Assembly: GCA_903903935.1 (NCBI GenBank)
Contig: CAIVAX010000186.1
Coordinates: forward strand, 1 to 7,548
Origin: an uncultured Hyphomicrobiales bacterium
GTDB taxonomy: Bacteria > Pseudomonadota > Alphaproteobacteria > Rhizobiales > Beijerinckiaceae
Length of the DNA stretch: 7,548 bases
Direction: 5' to 3'
In this document: in pieces, positions 1 to 6,662 of the stretch
Layout: each line of letters starts with the position of its first letter
Position numbering within the stretch: position 1 is the first letter of the stretch
The notes under the pieces: model-generated
The model's input: only the letters and a program-made list of their open reading frames with translations
Database searches by the model: none
Told to the model about the DNA's origin: nothing
Program-made: the position numbers and the translations under genes

Positions 1-1
1 G

Positions 2-85
2 GGTCGGTTTTTTATGGGCTTCTGTGCCTTCTGGATGATCTGTGGCGTTTTGATCATGAAAAAAATGATTAACTTTAAAATTTGA
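2..85 (+). CDS. tadB: TadB, C-terminal end (partial; pilus assembly inner-membrane protein)
   Basis: This is the open 3' end of a gene that begins outside the window. It reads 27 codons in one frame to a TGA at 83-85 and ends ...GVLIMKKMINFKI. A closing hydrophobic helix followed by a K/R-M-I-N-F-x-I tail is typical of TadB, the type II secretion F-domain protein that pairs with TadC in the inner-membrane platform of Flp/Tad pili. tadC starts 10 bases after this stop, and the tadC ribosome site (GAGG) overlaps the stop codon, so the two are almost certainly one operon. The identification rests on a short tail plus the neighbouring gene. The frame itself is well supported. Confidence 0.7.
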   Translation, partial: GRFFMGFCAFWMICGVLIMKKMINFKI

Positions 86-95
86 GGATCGAGCT

Positions 96-623
96 ATGGA
101 TAGTCTACTTGCTGCGATCCAAAATCCGCAACTTCTGCTTCGTGTCTTTGTTGCATTGGCTGTGATGGCGACAATCGTCAGTCTCGCTCTGCCCTATATT
201 GAGGGCGATTCCCTCGGCGATCGCATGAAATCTGTTGCTCTTGAACGAGATCGGATCCGCATGAAAGGGCGCGGTGACTTAACCGAGTCCGCCAAACATG
301 CGAAACTCACCAGTACTGATTTGATGATGAAAGATATTGTCGATAAGTACAATTTGGCTGAACGGCTCGATCCAAAGTCCTATAAAACACGGCTCTTGAT
401 GGCTGGCTTTCGCGATCAGAAATATGAGATTGCTTTTGTTTTTTATACGTTCGTTTTGGCTGCAGCTGGTTTATTTGTTGGGTTTTTATATCTCGTGGTC
501 TTTCAGTTGATCGTCTTGCCCTTTTTCTTGCAAGTTGGCCTCACCTTTGCCTTGGGATTTGTCGGCTTCAAGCTTCCTTCCATCTACTTGTCCAATCTAT
601 CAACAAACGTCAGGAGTCTATGA
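96..623 (+). CDS. tadC: TadC, N-terminal part (type II secretion F family), frame-disrupted
   Basis: This is the first 175 residues of TadC, an inner-membrane platform protein of the Tad/Flp pilus machine thought to work with TadB and the TadA ATPase. A membrane helix lies at about residues 14-34, then a charged cytoplasmic stretch (35-108), then two close hydrophobic helices (110-134 and 135-159). The ATG at 96 has a GAGG ribosome site at 84-87 overlapping the tadB stop. The usual TadC is about 320-340 residues, so this frame stops halfway, just before the conserved F domain. The family-like sequence continues in the -1 frame from about 599 (INKRQES, then MKRAYPDALD). One extra base after CT at 597-598 would join both halves into a 323-residue TadC. 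The frame could be broken by a sequencing error, a true mutation or a real gene split. If this half is made alone it lacks the F domain. Confidence 0.85.
   Translation: MDSLLAAIQNPQLLLRVFVALAVMATIVSLALPYIEGDSLGDRMKSVALERDRIRMKGRGDLTESAKHAKLTSTDLMMKDIVDKYNLAERLDPKSYKTRLLMAGFRDQKYEIAFVFYTFVLAAAGLFVGFLYLVVFQLIVLPFFLQVGLTFALGFVGFKLPSIYLSNLSTNVRSL
591..623 (+). other. Frame break inside tadC (apparent 1-base deletion)
   Basis: In the upstream frame the codons TCC AAT CTA TCA read S-N-L-S and reach TGA at 621-623. Reading AAT CT(n) ATC AAC AAA CGT instead gives S-N-L-I-N-K-R, which runs straight into QESMKRAYPDALD, the expected TadC sequence. CTN is leucine for any base, so a single missing base fully explains the break. 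No canonical X-XXY-YYZ slippery heptamer is visible here, and there is no homopolymer longer than 3 bases. Confidence 0.8.
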
Positions 624-1066
624 AGCGCGCTTATCCAGACGCTCTGGATCTTTTGTTGATCTGCGTTGAGTCGGGCATGGCTATTGAGCCGGCCCTCATC
701 AAGGTGAGTGAAGAAATTGGTACCTCATCCCCGGAATTGGCAGAAGAGTTTTCTCTAACAACGGCTGAGCTCTCTTATTTGCCCTCGCGCAAAACTGCTT
801 ATGAGAATTTAGCCGTGCGCACTGGTCTTGATGGTGTGAAGCAAATTGTGATGGTTCTCACCCAGGCAGAAAAATATGGCACGCCCTTGGGTCAAGCGCT
901 TCGAGTTGTGGGCCAAGAGAGTCGAGATACGCGCATGATGGAAGCTGAAAAGAAAGCAGCTTCCCTCCCGCCTAAATTGACCGTTCCGATGATGGTGTTT
1001 TTCTTGCCCGTTTTGTTTATTGTTATTCTTGCGCCCGCAGGCATTGGAACGAGCTCGATGAAGTAG
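620..1066 (+). CDS. tadC: TadC, C-terminal part (type II secretion F domain)
   Basis: This frame holds the conserved F domain of TadC: a KRAYPDALDLLLICVESGM core near the start, a helical cytoplasmic bundle, then LPPKLTVPMM leading into a membrane helix at about residues 119-142. Family similarity starts before the ATG, at the in-frame codons INKRQES (599-619), so 620 is probably not an ancestral start. It could still work as one. The ATG overlaps the stop of the preceding frame as ATGA, and AGGAG at 612-616 lies 3 bases upstream, a short spacing that could allow coupled re-initiation. Both halves are intact and show no other stops or decay. This argues for a recent single indel or an assembly error, but a functional two-piece TadC is not excluded. 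The stop lies 15 bases from the tail of the opposing tadD. Confidence 0.85.
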   Translation: MKRAYPDALDLLLICVESGMAIEPALIKVSEEIGTSSPELAEEFSLTTAELSYLPSRKTAYENLAVRTGLDGVKQIVMVLTQAEKYGTPLGQALRVVGQESRDTRMMEAEKKAASLPPKLTVPMMVFFLPVLFIVILAPAGIGTSSMK

Positions 1067-1081
1067 AGTTAAGGACTCGTT

Positions 1082-1924
1082 CTAATCTTGCTGAGCGGCT
1101 TTGCTGATCTGACCCCAGCTATTGGATTGCGAGATCATCTTTCTGACCTGCTGGATATTGGCTGAAGCATCGGCTGCAGACAGATCTTGCCTTGAAATGG
1201 CTTCAGCCTCTTCGAATTTGCCCTCGAGGCTTAGGACCAAGGCCAGATTTTGTCGAACGCGACTGTCTGCTTGTGGACTCTGGTTCGCATTACGCAAAAC
1301 GGCCTCGGCTTCTTTGAGATTACGGGACAGCGCATAGGACAGTCCCAGATTAGACATGACACTTGGCTCACCAGGTACAATTTTCAATGCCGCCAGATAA
1401 TATTGCTGGGCACTTAAATGATCGCCCATTTGGTCAGCCACACTTCCCTGTGCAGACAGGACAGACCAATTGGGCCGATCTGGCGTATGCGCCTTTTGCA
1501 GCACATCGGCGGCTTCCTGCAGGCGCCCGCCGCTGGCCAAAGCCTTCCCATAGGCAGCCAAGATTTCTTGATCTTTGGGATTGTTGATGGCCAGATTTTC
1601 CATCACTGCGATGGCTTGTGCATATTGCGTCAAAGCCCGCAAGCCTTTTGCATAATTCATGGCTGATGTTTTGTCTTTGGGGTTTTTGTCATAGCGTTGA
1701 CCCCATGCTTGCGTGAAGGCTCGGATACCTTGTTCATCACCGGGCATTTGGTTGGGTGCGCTGATGGAGCCTGTCACATCGCTCAAATTGGCACAGCTTG
1801 TCACGCTTATCGCTATCAGACTGATAGATAGCAAGAGAGAGCTCAGTCTGGAGGTCTGGCGCACATTGCTTTTGACAGGCGGAACAGACTCAGCTCGGCT
1901 CTTTGCGACAATGGGTTGCGTCAT
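1082..1924 (-). CDS. tadD: TadD, TPR lipoprotein of the Tad pilus machine
   Basis: TadD is an outer-membrane lipoprotein thought to help assemble or stabilise the RcpA secretin in Tad pilus systems. From the ATG at 1924 the product is 280 residues. A long polar N-region leads to a hydrophobic stretch and a lipobox V-T-S-C with Cys44. Five TPR-like helical pairs follow at about 84-118, 119-149, 153-186, 187-220 and 222-250 (for example the MSNLGLSYALSRNLKEAEAVL type). The tail carries the NSW motif common to alphaproteobacterial TadD proteins. The start is uncertain: TTG at 1954 and ATG at 1939 are in frame upstream. A GTG about 20 codons inside (near 1864) would give a compact signal peptide of about 24 residues. 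None has a strong ribosome site. The gene opposes tadB and tadC, whereas tadD is usually drawn in the same operon, so it must have its own promoter in the spacer near 1925-2046. Confidence 0.85.
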   Translation of the reverse strand: MTQPIVAKSRAESVPPVKSNVRQTSRLSSLLLSISLIAISVTSCANLSDVTGSISAPNQMPGDEQGIRAFTQAWGQRYDKNPKDKTSAMNYAKGLRALTQYAQAIAVMENLAINNPKDQEILAAYGKALASGGRLQEAADVLQKAHTPDRPNWSVLSAQGSVADQMGDHLSAQQYYLAALKIVPGEPSVMSNLGLSYALSRNLKEAEAVLRNANQSPQADSRVRQNLALVLSLEGKFEEAEAISRQDLSAADASANIQQVRKMISQSNSWGQISKAAQQD

Positions 1925-2046
1925 GGCCAGCAATCTCATCAAATATGAAAACAATATCTTGCGATCAATAAAGCGTTAACCCTAAAAGAGTGTTAATTTG
2001 CAGCTCTGTAACATCAGCAAATCTCCTCAGACAAAAGGCAAGTCCC

Positions 2047-3444
2047 ATGAAATTGGTGCTGAATGGCAAGGGGTCTCTCCCTATTTGGTTTGCGACATCG
2101 CAGAATTGGAAAACTCTGCTGGCTAACCTGGAGTCTCAGGCGCAGCAATTTATCAAAGCCAATGACTTTGAGCCTGTGGCCGGCCGCATGCTTCTTGTGC
2201 CCGGTTCTGCTCAGGGATTGGGTGGTGTGTTTTTTGGCCAGGGCGACGAGACCAAAAAGTCTCCCGATCCGTTTCTGGTGGGCAAGCTGGTTGGGCTCTT
2301 GCCAAAGGGACTATATCATTTTGCCAATGCCCCTTTGGGCGGCGCCCGCGCGCTCGAAATGGCAACGCTGTCCTGGTTGCTGTCGAGTTATAAATTCACC
2401 CGCTATAAATCCTCAAAAACCGAGTTCCCGCGCCTTGTCGCACCTAAGGGAATTGACGCTGCGCGGATTGAAAGCATTGCGACAAGTGTCGCGCTGGTGC
2501 GCGATCTTGTGAATACGCCAGCCAATGATATGGGCCCGCAAGAGTTGGAAAAGGCGGCTCTGGCTTTGTGCCAAGAGTTCAAAATTAAGCCGCGTCTTGT
2601 GCGCGGCGCGCAATTGCTGCGGCAAAACTTTCCCCTCATTCATGCAGTGGGCCGCGCTGCTGACCATGAACCACGCTTGATTGATTTTTCTTTCGGGCCG
2701 CTGCGCGCGCCCAAGGTCACTCTTGTGGGCAAGGGTGTGTGTTTCGATACAGGCGGGCTTGATCTCAAGCCCTCCAGTGCGATGTTGATGATGAAAAAAG
2801 ATATGGCTGGTGCAGCCACGGCGCTTGGTCTGGCACGCATGATTATGGACGCCAAATTGCCTGTGCGCTTGCGTGTGCTATTGCCGATTGTCGAAAATTC
2901 CGTCTCGTCCAATTCCTTCCGGCCCGGCGATATTTATCCTAGCCGCAAGGGATTGAGCGTTGAAATTGGCAATACGGATGCTGAGGGGCGGTTGATTCTG
3001 GCTGATGCTTTGGCTTTGGCGGATGAAGAGAGCCCCGACCTGTTGATTGACTTTGCCACTTTGACTGGCGCAGCGCGCGTCGCTCTTGGGCCCGATTTGC
3101 CGGCGTTTTATGCCACGCAAGATGGCTTTGCCGATGAGATGATGCAGCATGGCCTGAATGTGCAAGATCCTGTTTGGCGTCTGCCCTTATGGGATGGCTA
3201 TGATCATATGATTGATGGCAAGATTTCGGATCTCAACAATGTTGGGCATGGGCCTTTTGCCGGATCGATTGTCGCAGCGCTGTTTCTGCGGCGCTTCGTC
3301 AGCAAGGCCAAATGCTGGGCGCATTTTGATCTTTATGCTTGGAATCCTTCGACCAAGCCGGGGCGCCCTGAAGGGGGCGAGGCACAAGTGGCGCGTGCCG
3401 TGTTTGATCTGCTGGCTCAGCGCTATGGGCGCGCAGCAAAATGA
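2047..3444 (+). CDS. Leucyl aminopeptidase family protein (peptidase M17)
   Basis: This is a cytoplasmic two-zinc/manganese exopeptidase that removes N-terminal residues from peptides; in bacteria M17 enzymes act as hexamers in peptide turnover. The product is 465 residues from the ATG at 2047 (E. coli PepA has 503), with a short variable N-terminal domain and a complete catalytic domain. By alignment to bovine lens aminopeptidase, the metal ligands are Lys229, Asp234, Asp252, Asp311 and Glu313, and the catalytic Lys241 and Arg315 are present. The signature NTDAEGRL lies at 309-316. An in-frame GTG at 1990 would add 19 residues (LICSSVTSANLL...) that do not resemble the family. The ATG has AAGG 9 bases upstream and begins MKLVLNG, so it is preferred. 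No signal peptide is seen. The gene converges on the kinase gene with a 9-base gap. Substrate range cannot be read from sequence. Confidence 0.93.
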   Translation: MKLVLNGKGSLPIWFATSQNWKTLLANLESQAQQFIKANDFEPVAGRMLLVPGSAQGLGGVFFGQGDETKKSPDPFLVGKLVGLLPKGLYHFANAPLGGARALEMATLSWLLSSYKFTRYKSSKTEFPRLVAPKGIDAARIESIATSVALVRDLVNTPANDMGPQELEKAALALCQEFKIKPRLVRGAQLLRQNFPLIHAVGRAADHEPRLIDFSFGPLRAPKVTLVGKGVCFDTGGLDLKPSSAMLMMKKDMAGAATALGLARMIMDAKLPVRLRVLLPIVENSVSSNSFRPGDIYPSRKGLSVEIGNTDAEGRLILADALALADEESPDLLIDFATLTGAARVALGPDLPAFYATQDGFADEMMQHGLNVQDPVWRLPLWDGYDHMIDGKISDLNNVGHGPFAGSIVAALFLRRFVSKAKCWAHFDLYAWNPSTKPGRPEGGEAQVARAVFDLLAQRYGRAAK

Positions 3445-3453
3445 AGATGCCTG

Positions 3454-4860
3454 TCAGTCTGCTTTAGTCTCAGGCACACGCACGACGGTGACTGTGCAGG
3501 GGGCTTCAGCGACAATTTGTGAGGAGACGCTGCCCATTAAGCGGCGCAGGGCGCCGGTTCCCTGTGCGCCCAACAAAATATGATCGACATGATTGGAGCG
3601 GGTATATTCCAGCAAAGCCGCAGCCGGATCGACGTGTTCAAGCACGTGAAAGGTCATTTTATCGCGCGACAAGCCCAATGGTCTCGCCCATTCTTTGAGC
3701 TCGACCAATCTTTGCACATGCAGATTGCGCCCCTCTTCATCGAGCGCATAGGTCATGGTCAGGCGATTTTGTCTGAGGACGTTCACACAGGCTAATCGCG
3801 CATCGGGAATGCGGGCCAGAACATTGGCGGCATGCATTCGCAGGGCTTGTTGTAAGGCCTCGCTGTCGTCTGACAGATCAAGCGCAACCACGACAATGGG
3901 TGCATTCAGCCAGGGTGATTGATCCGGCTGGCGCGGTGTTCCGATTGTTGCGGCAAAGCCCATGCGGCGTTTGAGTACACTGAAAAACCCATCGGCTTTA
4001 ATCTTCTCGCCGCGTTCCGTTATTTTGACTTCACCGGGATTTTGCAGGTCAAAGGCCAATTGCGCAGCCGTGGGATAGCGTTTGTCAGGATCGGGCTCCA
4101 GACACCGCAGGATCACCTCTTGAAACCAGACTGGAATGTTGCGCTGATGTTGGCGAGGGGGGATAGGATCGCGCCAGAGCCGGTGGCGCAAACCATTTGC
4201 GTTTTGCGGAAAGCCAAAGGGTCTTTGTCCTGTGGAGAGATGATAGAGAATGACGCCTAAGGAGAAGAGATCCGAACGGTTATCAGATCTATTTTGCAAA
4301 ACTTGCTCAGGCGAAATATAGGGCCCCGTGCCCATGGGAATATGAAATTCTTCCTCCAACAGATCAGGCAATTGCAAATGGCGCGAGAGACCAAAATCGA
4401 TGAAAGTGATGTCGCCATTTGCGCGCTGCATAATGTTGGAGGGTTTGAGATCAAAGTGAATCACATTCTGCCGGTGCAGTTCATGCAAAGCATTGGCAAT
4501 CTTGGTTGCCAGAGTGATCACCTGTTCTGCAGGCAGGGGAGATTGCTCAAGCAGCGGAAATAAGGACTGGCCATCTATATATTCCATCACAATATAGGGC
4601 TGGCTGGCATAATCGCCTACACCATAGACACGCGGCACATGCGGGCCTGAGAGGCGCGGCAGGATCATCATTTCCATTTCAAACCCGACAATCACTTCGG
4701 CATCTTCGCCGTCCATGATGGTGGGAACTTTCATCACAATGGGGCTATCAATGTCTGAGCGGGTCACACTCCATAACGACGCCATGCCGCCGACATGCAA
4801 TTTCTCACCGATGAGAAAGCCATCAATCGTCGAGCTAGTTTCGAGCGCCTGTTTTGTCAT
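3454..4860 (-). CDS. Bifunctional serine/threonine protein kinase / universal stress protein
   Basis: The product is 468 residues with two domains. Residues about 12-275 form a Hanks-type kinase: glycine loop with GGMA at 24-27, ATP-anchoring Lys44 (VMKVP), catalytic loop HFDLKPSN with Asp137, Lys139 and Asn142, the DFG motif at 155-157, SPE at 183-185 in place of APE, and Asp197 of helix F. After a linker, residues about 320-463 form a UspA domain ending with a G-x2-G-x8-G-S nucleotide-binding motif (Gly431, Gly434, Gly443). No membrane helix follows the kinase, so a soluble protein is likely. The catalytic-loop arginine is replaced by Phe136 (non-RD), which in other kinases goes with control that does not need activation-loop phosphorylation. 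This fusion architecture is known in alphaproteobacteria; its targets are mostly unknown. It lies 20 bases downstream of the phosphoesterase gene and is probably co-transcribed with it. The ribosome site is weak. Confidence 0.93.
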   Translation of the reverse strand: MTKQALETSSTIDGFLIGEKLHVGGMASLWSVTRSDIDSPIVMKVPTIMDGEDAEVIVGFEMEMMILPRLSGPHVPRVYGVGDYASQPYIVMEYIDGQSLFPLLEQSPLPAEQVITLATKIANALHELHRQNVIHFDLKPSNIMQRANGDITFIDFGLSRHLQLPDLLEEEFHIPMGTGPYISPEQVLQNRSDNRSDLFSLGVILYHLSTGQRPFGFPQNANGLRHRLWRDPIPPRQHQRNIPVWFQEVILRCLEPDPDKRYPTAAQLAFDLQNPGEVKITERGEKIKADGFFSVLKRRMGFAATIGTPRQPDQSPWLNAPIVVVALDLSDDSEALQQALRMHAANVLARIPDARLACVNVLRQNRLTMTYALDEEGRNLHVQRLVELKEWARPLGLSRDKMTFHVLEHVDPAAALLEYTRSNHVDHILLGAQGTGALRRLMGSVSSQIVAEAPCTVTVVRVPETKAD

Positions 4861-4880
4861 TCTGTCAGGTCCAATCTGGT

Positions 4881-5624
4881 CTAACGTCCGATGAACAATC
4901 GGGCGGCCAGAATATTGGGCAGGCCTGCCGCATGGATTTTGGCTGCGCTTGCTTCAATGTCATACGGCACGCGGAAATAAGTCAGCTCATTGCGCTGTGT
5001 GTCGAGCAGAGAATAAGCGGCGGCGGGATTTTGATCGCGTGGTTGCCCTACCGAGCCTTGCACAGCCAGCCATTTGCGATTGCCAATCAGCGGAACAGGA
5101 ATCGCGGATTGGGGAATGAACAGAACAGGGGGTTTCTGCGGGGTCATGTGATAGAGCTGTTGCTTATGCACATGGCCGCAGAAGGTGAGGCGTGCGGCAT
5201 GCGAGCGCAGACTGCGCTCGGCGCTGGCAGGATCGGTGATATAGGCCCAGCTGCGCGGTGATGAGGCCTCGGCATGCACATAAAGCCGATCTTCGTCTTC
5301 GATGCTCAGCGGCATGCCAAGCAGCAGATCTTTTTGAGCCTGATCTAATTCTTGATGCGTCCATTCAATCGAGGCGCTGGCATAATCATTCATGCCCTCA
5401 ATCAATCCTGCAGCTGCTGCAGCATCATGATTGCCAAGAATGCTCTGCGCACCCTTGCTGACGAGATCGGCCAGAGTATCCACGACATAGACGGGATCTG
5501 CGCCATAGCCGACCAGATCGCCCAGAAAAACGAGCTTGTCATAGCCCTGGCGCGCCGCATGGGACAGGCAGGCCTCTAAGGCTTCACGATTGCCGTGTAT
5601 GTCCGACAGGAACGCAATCCGCAT
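4881..5624 (-). CDS. Metallophosphoesterase family protein (calcineurin-like)
   Basis: The product is 247 residues and contains the full dinuclear-metal phosphoesterase motif series: DIHGN (Asp8, His10), GDLVGYG (Asp36), GNHD (Asn65, His66), a single His117 in YVHAE, and GHVH (His151, His153). The GDxVGYG form resembles the compact YfcE/PrpE/ApaH-like phosphatases that hydrolyse phosphoproteins, dinucleotides or small phosphodiesters; the actual substrate cannot be told. No signal peptide is present, so it is cytoplasmic. The start at 5624 is secured by a strong GGGAGGAG ribosome site (5631-5638) with 6-base spacing. It is the first gene of a likely two-gene unit with the kinase-USP gene, so reversing that kinase's phosphorylation is an attractive but untested role. 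Confidence 0.92.
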   Translation of the reverse strand: MRIAFLSDIHGNREALEACLSHAARQGYDKLVFLGDLVGYGADPVYVVDTLADLVSKGAQSILGNHDAAAAAGLIEGMNDYASASIEWTHQELDQAQKDLLLGMPLSIEDEDRLYVHAEASSPRSWAYITDPASAERSLRSHAARLTFCGHVHKQQLYHMTPQKPPVLFIPQSAIPVPLIGNRKWLAVQGSVGQPRDQNPAAAYSLLDTQRNELTYFRVPYDIEASAAKIHAAGLPNILAARLFIGR

Positions 5625-5651
5625 GTGTGTCTCCTCCCCGAGACTAACTGC

Positions 5652-5680
5652 CTGATAATGCTTTGGCCAGCCTCTGTCAC
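5652..5680 (-). promoter_or_regulatory. Candidate sigma70-type promoter for phosphoesterase/kinase unit
   Basis: Reading the minus strand, GTGACA (5675-5680) and TATCAG (5652-5657) are separated by exactly 17 bases. Each matches 4 of 6 consensus bases. Transcription would start near 5645, leaving about 20 leader bases that contain the GGGAGGAG ribosome site. The call is from motif matching only. Confidence 0.35.
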
Positions 5681-5701
5681 CCCTAGGAGCTGCAAAAGTG
5701 G

Positions 5702-5729
5702 CTTGGGTCTGGCCTGCGCCGTGCTATAG
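5702..5729 (+). promoter_or_regulatory. Candidate promoter for the EamA transporter gene
   Basis: CTTGGG (5702-5707) and CTATAG (5724-5729), spaced 16 bases apart, resemble the CTTGAC / CTATAT housekeeping promoters of alphaproteobacteria. The predicted start near 5736 gives a leader of about 20 bases before the ATG at 5757. The ribosome site in this leader is only a weak GGGG run at 5748-5751. Confidence 0.35.
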
Positions 5730-5756
5730 GCAGCGCATTCAGAGCTTGGGGTTTGC

Positions 5757-6662
5757 ATGACCTCCCACCCGCAGATTGATCCACCCACAGGGCTGATGAG
5801 CCAGCTGCAAGCGGCTGTTTTGCCGCTGACCTTTGTTGTGTTTTGGTCCACCGGCTTTATCGCAGGCAAATATGGTCTGCCCTATGCGGGGCCGATGACC
5901 TTTCTCGTCATTCGCTTTGTCATCGTTGCCGTGCTTTTGGCTGGCGTGGCTGTGGTGATGCGCGCGCCCTGGCCGCGGCGAGATCAGCTGATGTCGATCG
6001 CGATTGGCGGTATTTTTGTGCATACGGGCTATTTGGGGGCGACTTTTGCCGCTCTCTCCGTTGGCGTGGAAGCTGGCGTTGCCTCGCTGATGGCGGGACT
6101 GCAGCCTTTATTCACGGCGGCGCTGGCGGGCTATTTTCTCAATGAACAGGTTCGGTTGCGCCAATGGCTGGGGCTATTTTTGGGCCTGTGCGGTGTGGCG
6201 CTGGTGGTCAATTCCAAGCTTGCGCTGGGTCTTGGGACACCTCAGGGCATGGCGCTGTCGTTTCTCTCGGCCTGGTTCATGACAGCTGGAACGCTCTGGC
6301 AAAAGCGCTTTGGCGGCAGCATGGATTTGCGCACAGGCTCGGTGGTTCAATTTGCTGCTTCGGCTATTGTTTTGTTGCCTTTCGCCATTTGGTTGGAAGG
6401 GTGGCGGGTGGAATGGACGGGACATTTCATCGGTGCCCTAGTCTGGCTGTGTCTTGTTTTGTCGATTGGCACGATCAGCCTTTTGCTTATCCTCATTCGC
6501 CGCGGCGCGTCCGTGGAAGTGGCTAGTCTGTTTTTTCTCGTCCCGCCTTGCACCGCTTTGTTCGGGGCATTGATGTTTGATGAGCAATTGACCCCCATCG
6601 TGCTCAGCGGAATGGCACTGGTGGCCATTGGCGTTGTGATGGTGACTTGGAAAAGCAAATAA
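5757..6662 (+). CDS. DMT-superfamily transporter, EamA family
   Basis: This is an inner-membrane permease of 301 residues with ten predicted membrane helices arranged as two EamA repeats (about 24-152 and 162-297). Typical signs are FWSTGFIAGKYG in helix 1, ALSVGVEAGVASLMAGLQPLFTA in and after helix 4 with the NEQVRLRQWLG loop at the end of repeat 1, and FLVPPCTALFGALMFDEQLTP in the matching place of repeat 2. Family members export amino acids and related metabolites; the substrate cannot be assigned here. The first ATG (5757) is chosen; Met14 at 5796 is an alternative just before helix 1. The gene is divergent from the phosphoesterase. Its last residues, WKSK and the stop, form the first unit of a tandem DNA repeat. 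Confidence 0.9.
   Translation: MTSHPQIDPPTGLMSQLQAAVLPLTFVVFWSTGFIAGKYGLPYAGPMTFLVIRFVIVAVLLAGVAVVMRAPWPRRDQLMSIAIGGIFVHTGYLGATFAALSVGVEAGVASLMAGLQPLFTAALAGYFLNEQVRLRQWLGLFLGLCGVALVVNSKLALGLGTPQGMALSFLSAWFMTAGTLWQKRFGGSMDLRTGSVVQFAASAIVLLPFAIWLEGWRVEWTGHFIGALVWLCLVLSIGTISLLLILIRRGASVEVASLFFLVPPCTALFGALMFDEQLTPIVLSGMALVAIGVVMVTWKSK

Noticed and set aside
597..623. Programmed -1 ribosomal frameshift in tadC
   Set aside because: No X-XXY-YYZ slippery heptamer and no obvious downstream stem were found; a simple indel explains the data better.
1976..1996. Two TTAA boxes upstream of tadD and the aminopeptidase, resembling a CtrA site
   Set aside because: The boxes are 13 bases apart, not the 7 of the TTAA-N7-TTAA CtrA consensus; half-sites like this are common in AT-rich spacers.
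2063..2512. 149-codon open frame on the plus strand inside the aminopeptidase gene
   Set aside because: It lies wholly within a gene with full family motifs, has a tryptophan- and cysteine-rich nonsense composition, and is a frame shadow.
3448..3476. Inverted repeat TGCCTG...CAGGCA between the converging aminopeptidase and kinase genes
   Set aside because: It has only a 6-bp stem with a 17-base loop and no T-run on either side; it extends into the kinase coding end and is too weak to call a terminator.
4854..5261. 135-codon plus-strand open frame opposite the phosphoesterase gene
   Set aside because: It is antisense to clear DIHGN/GNHD/GHVH coding sequence and has no recognisable domain or ribosome site.
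5407..5424. CTGCAG/GCTGCAGC short repeat resembling a microsatellite
   Set aside because: It encodes the alanine run after the GNHD motif of the phosphoesterase and needs no further explanation.
6164..6526. 120-codon open frame within the EamA transporter gene
   Set aside because: It is an alternate frame of a well-supported membrane protein; its composition (many W, H, C) is typical of a shadow.
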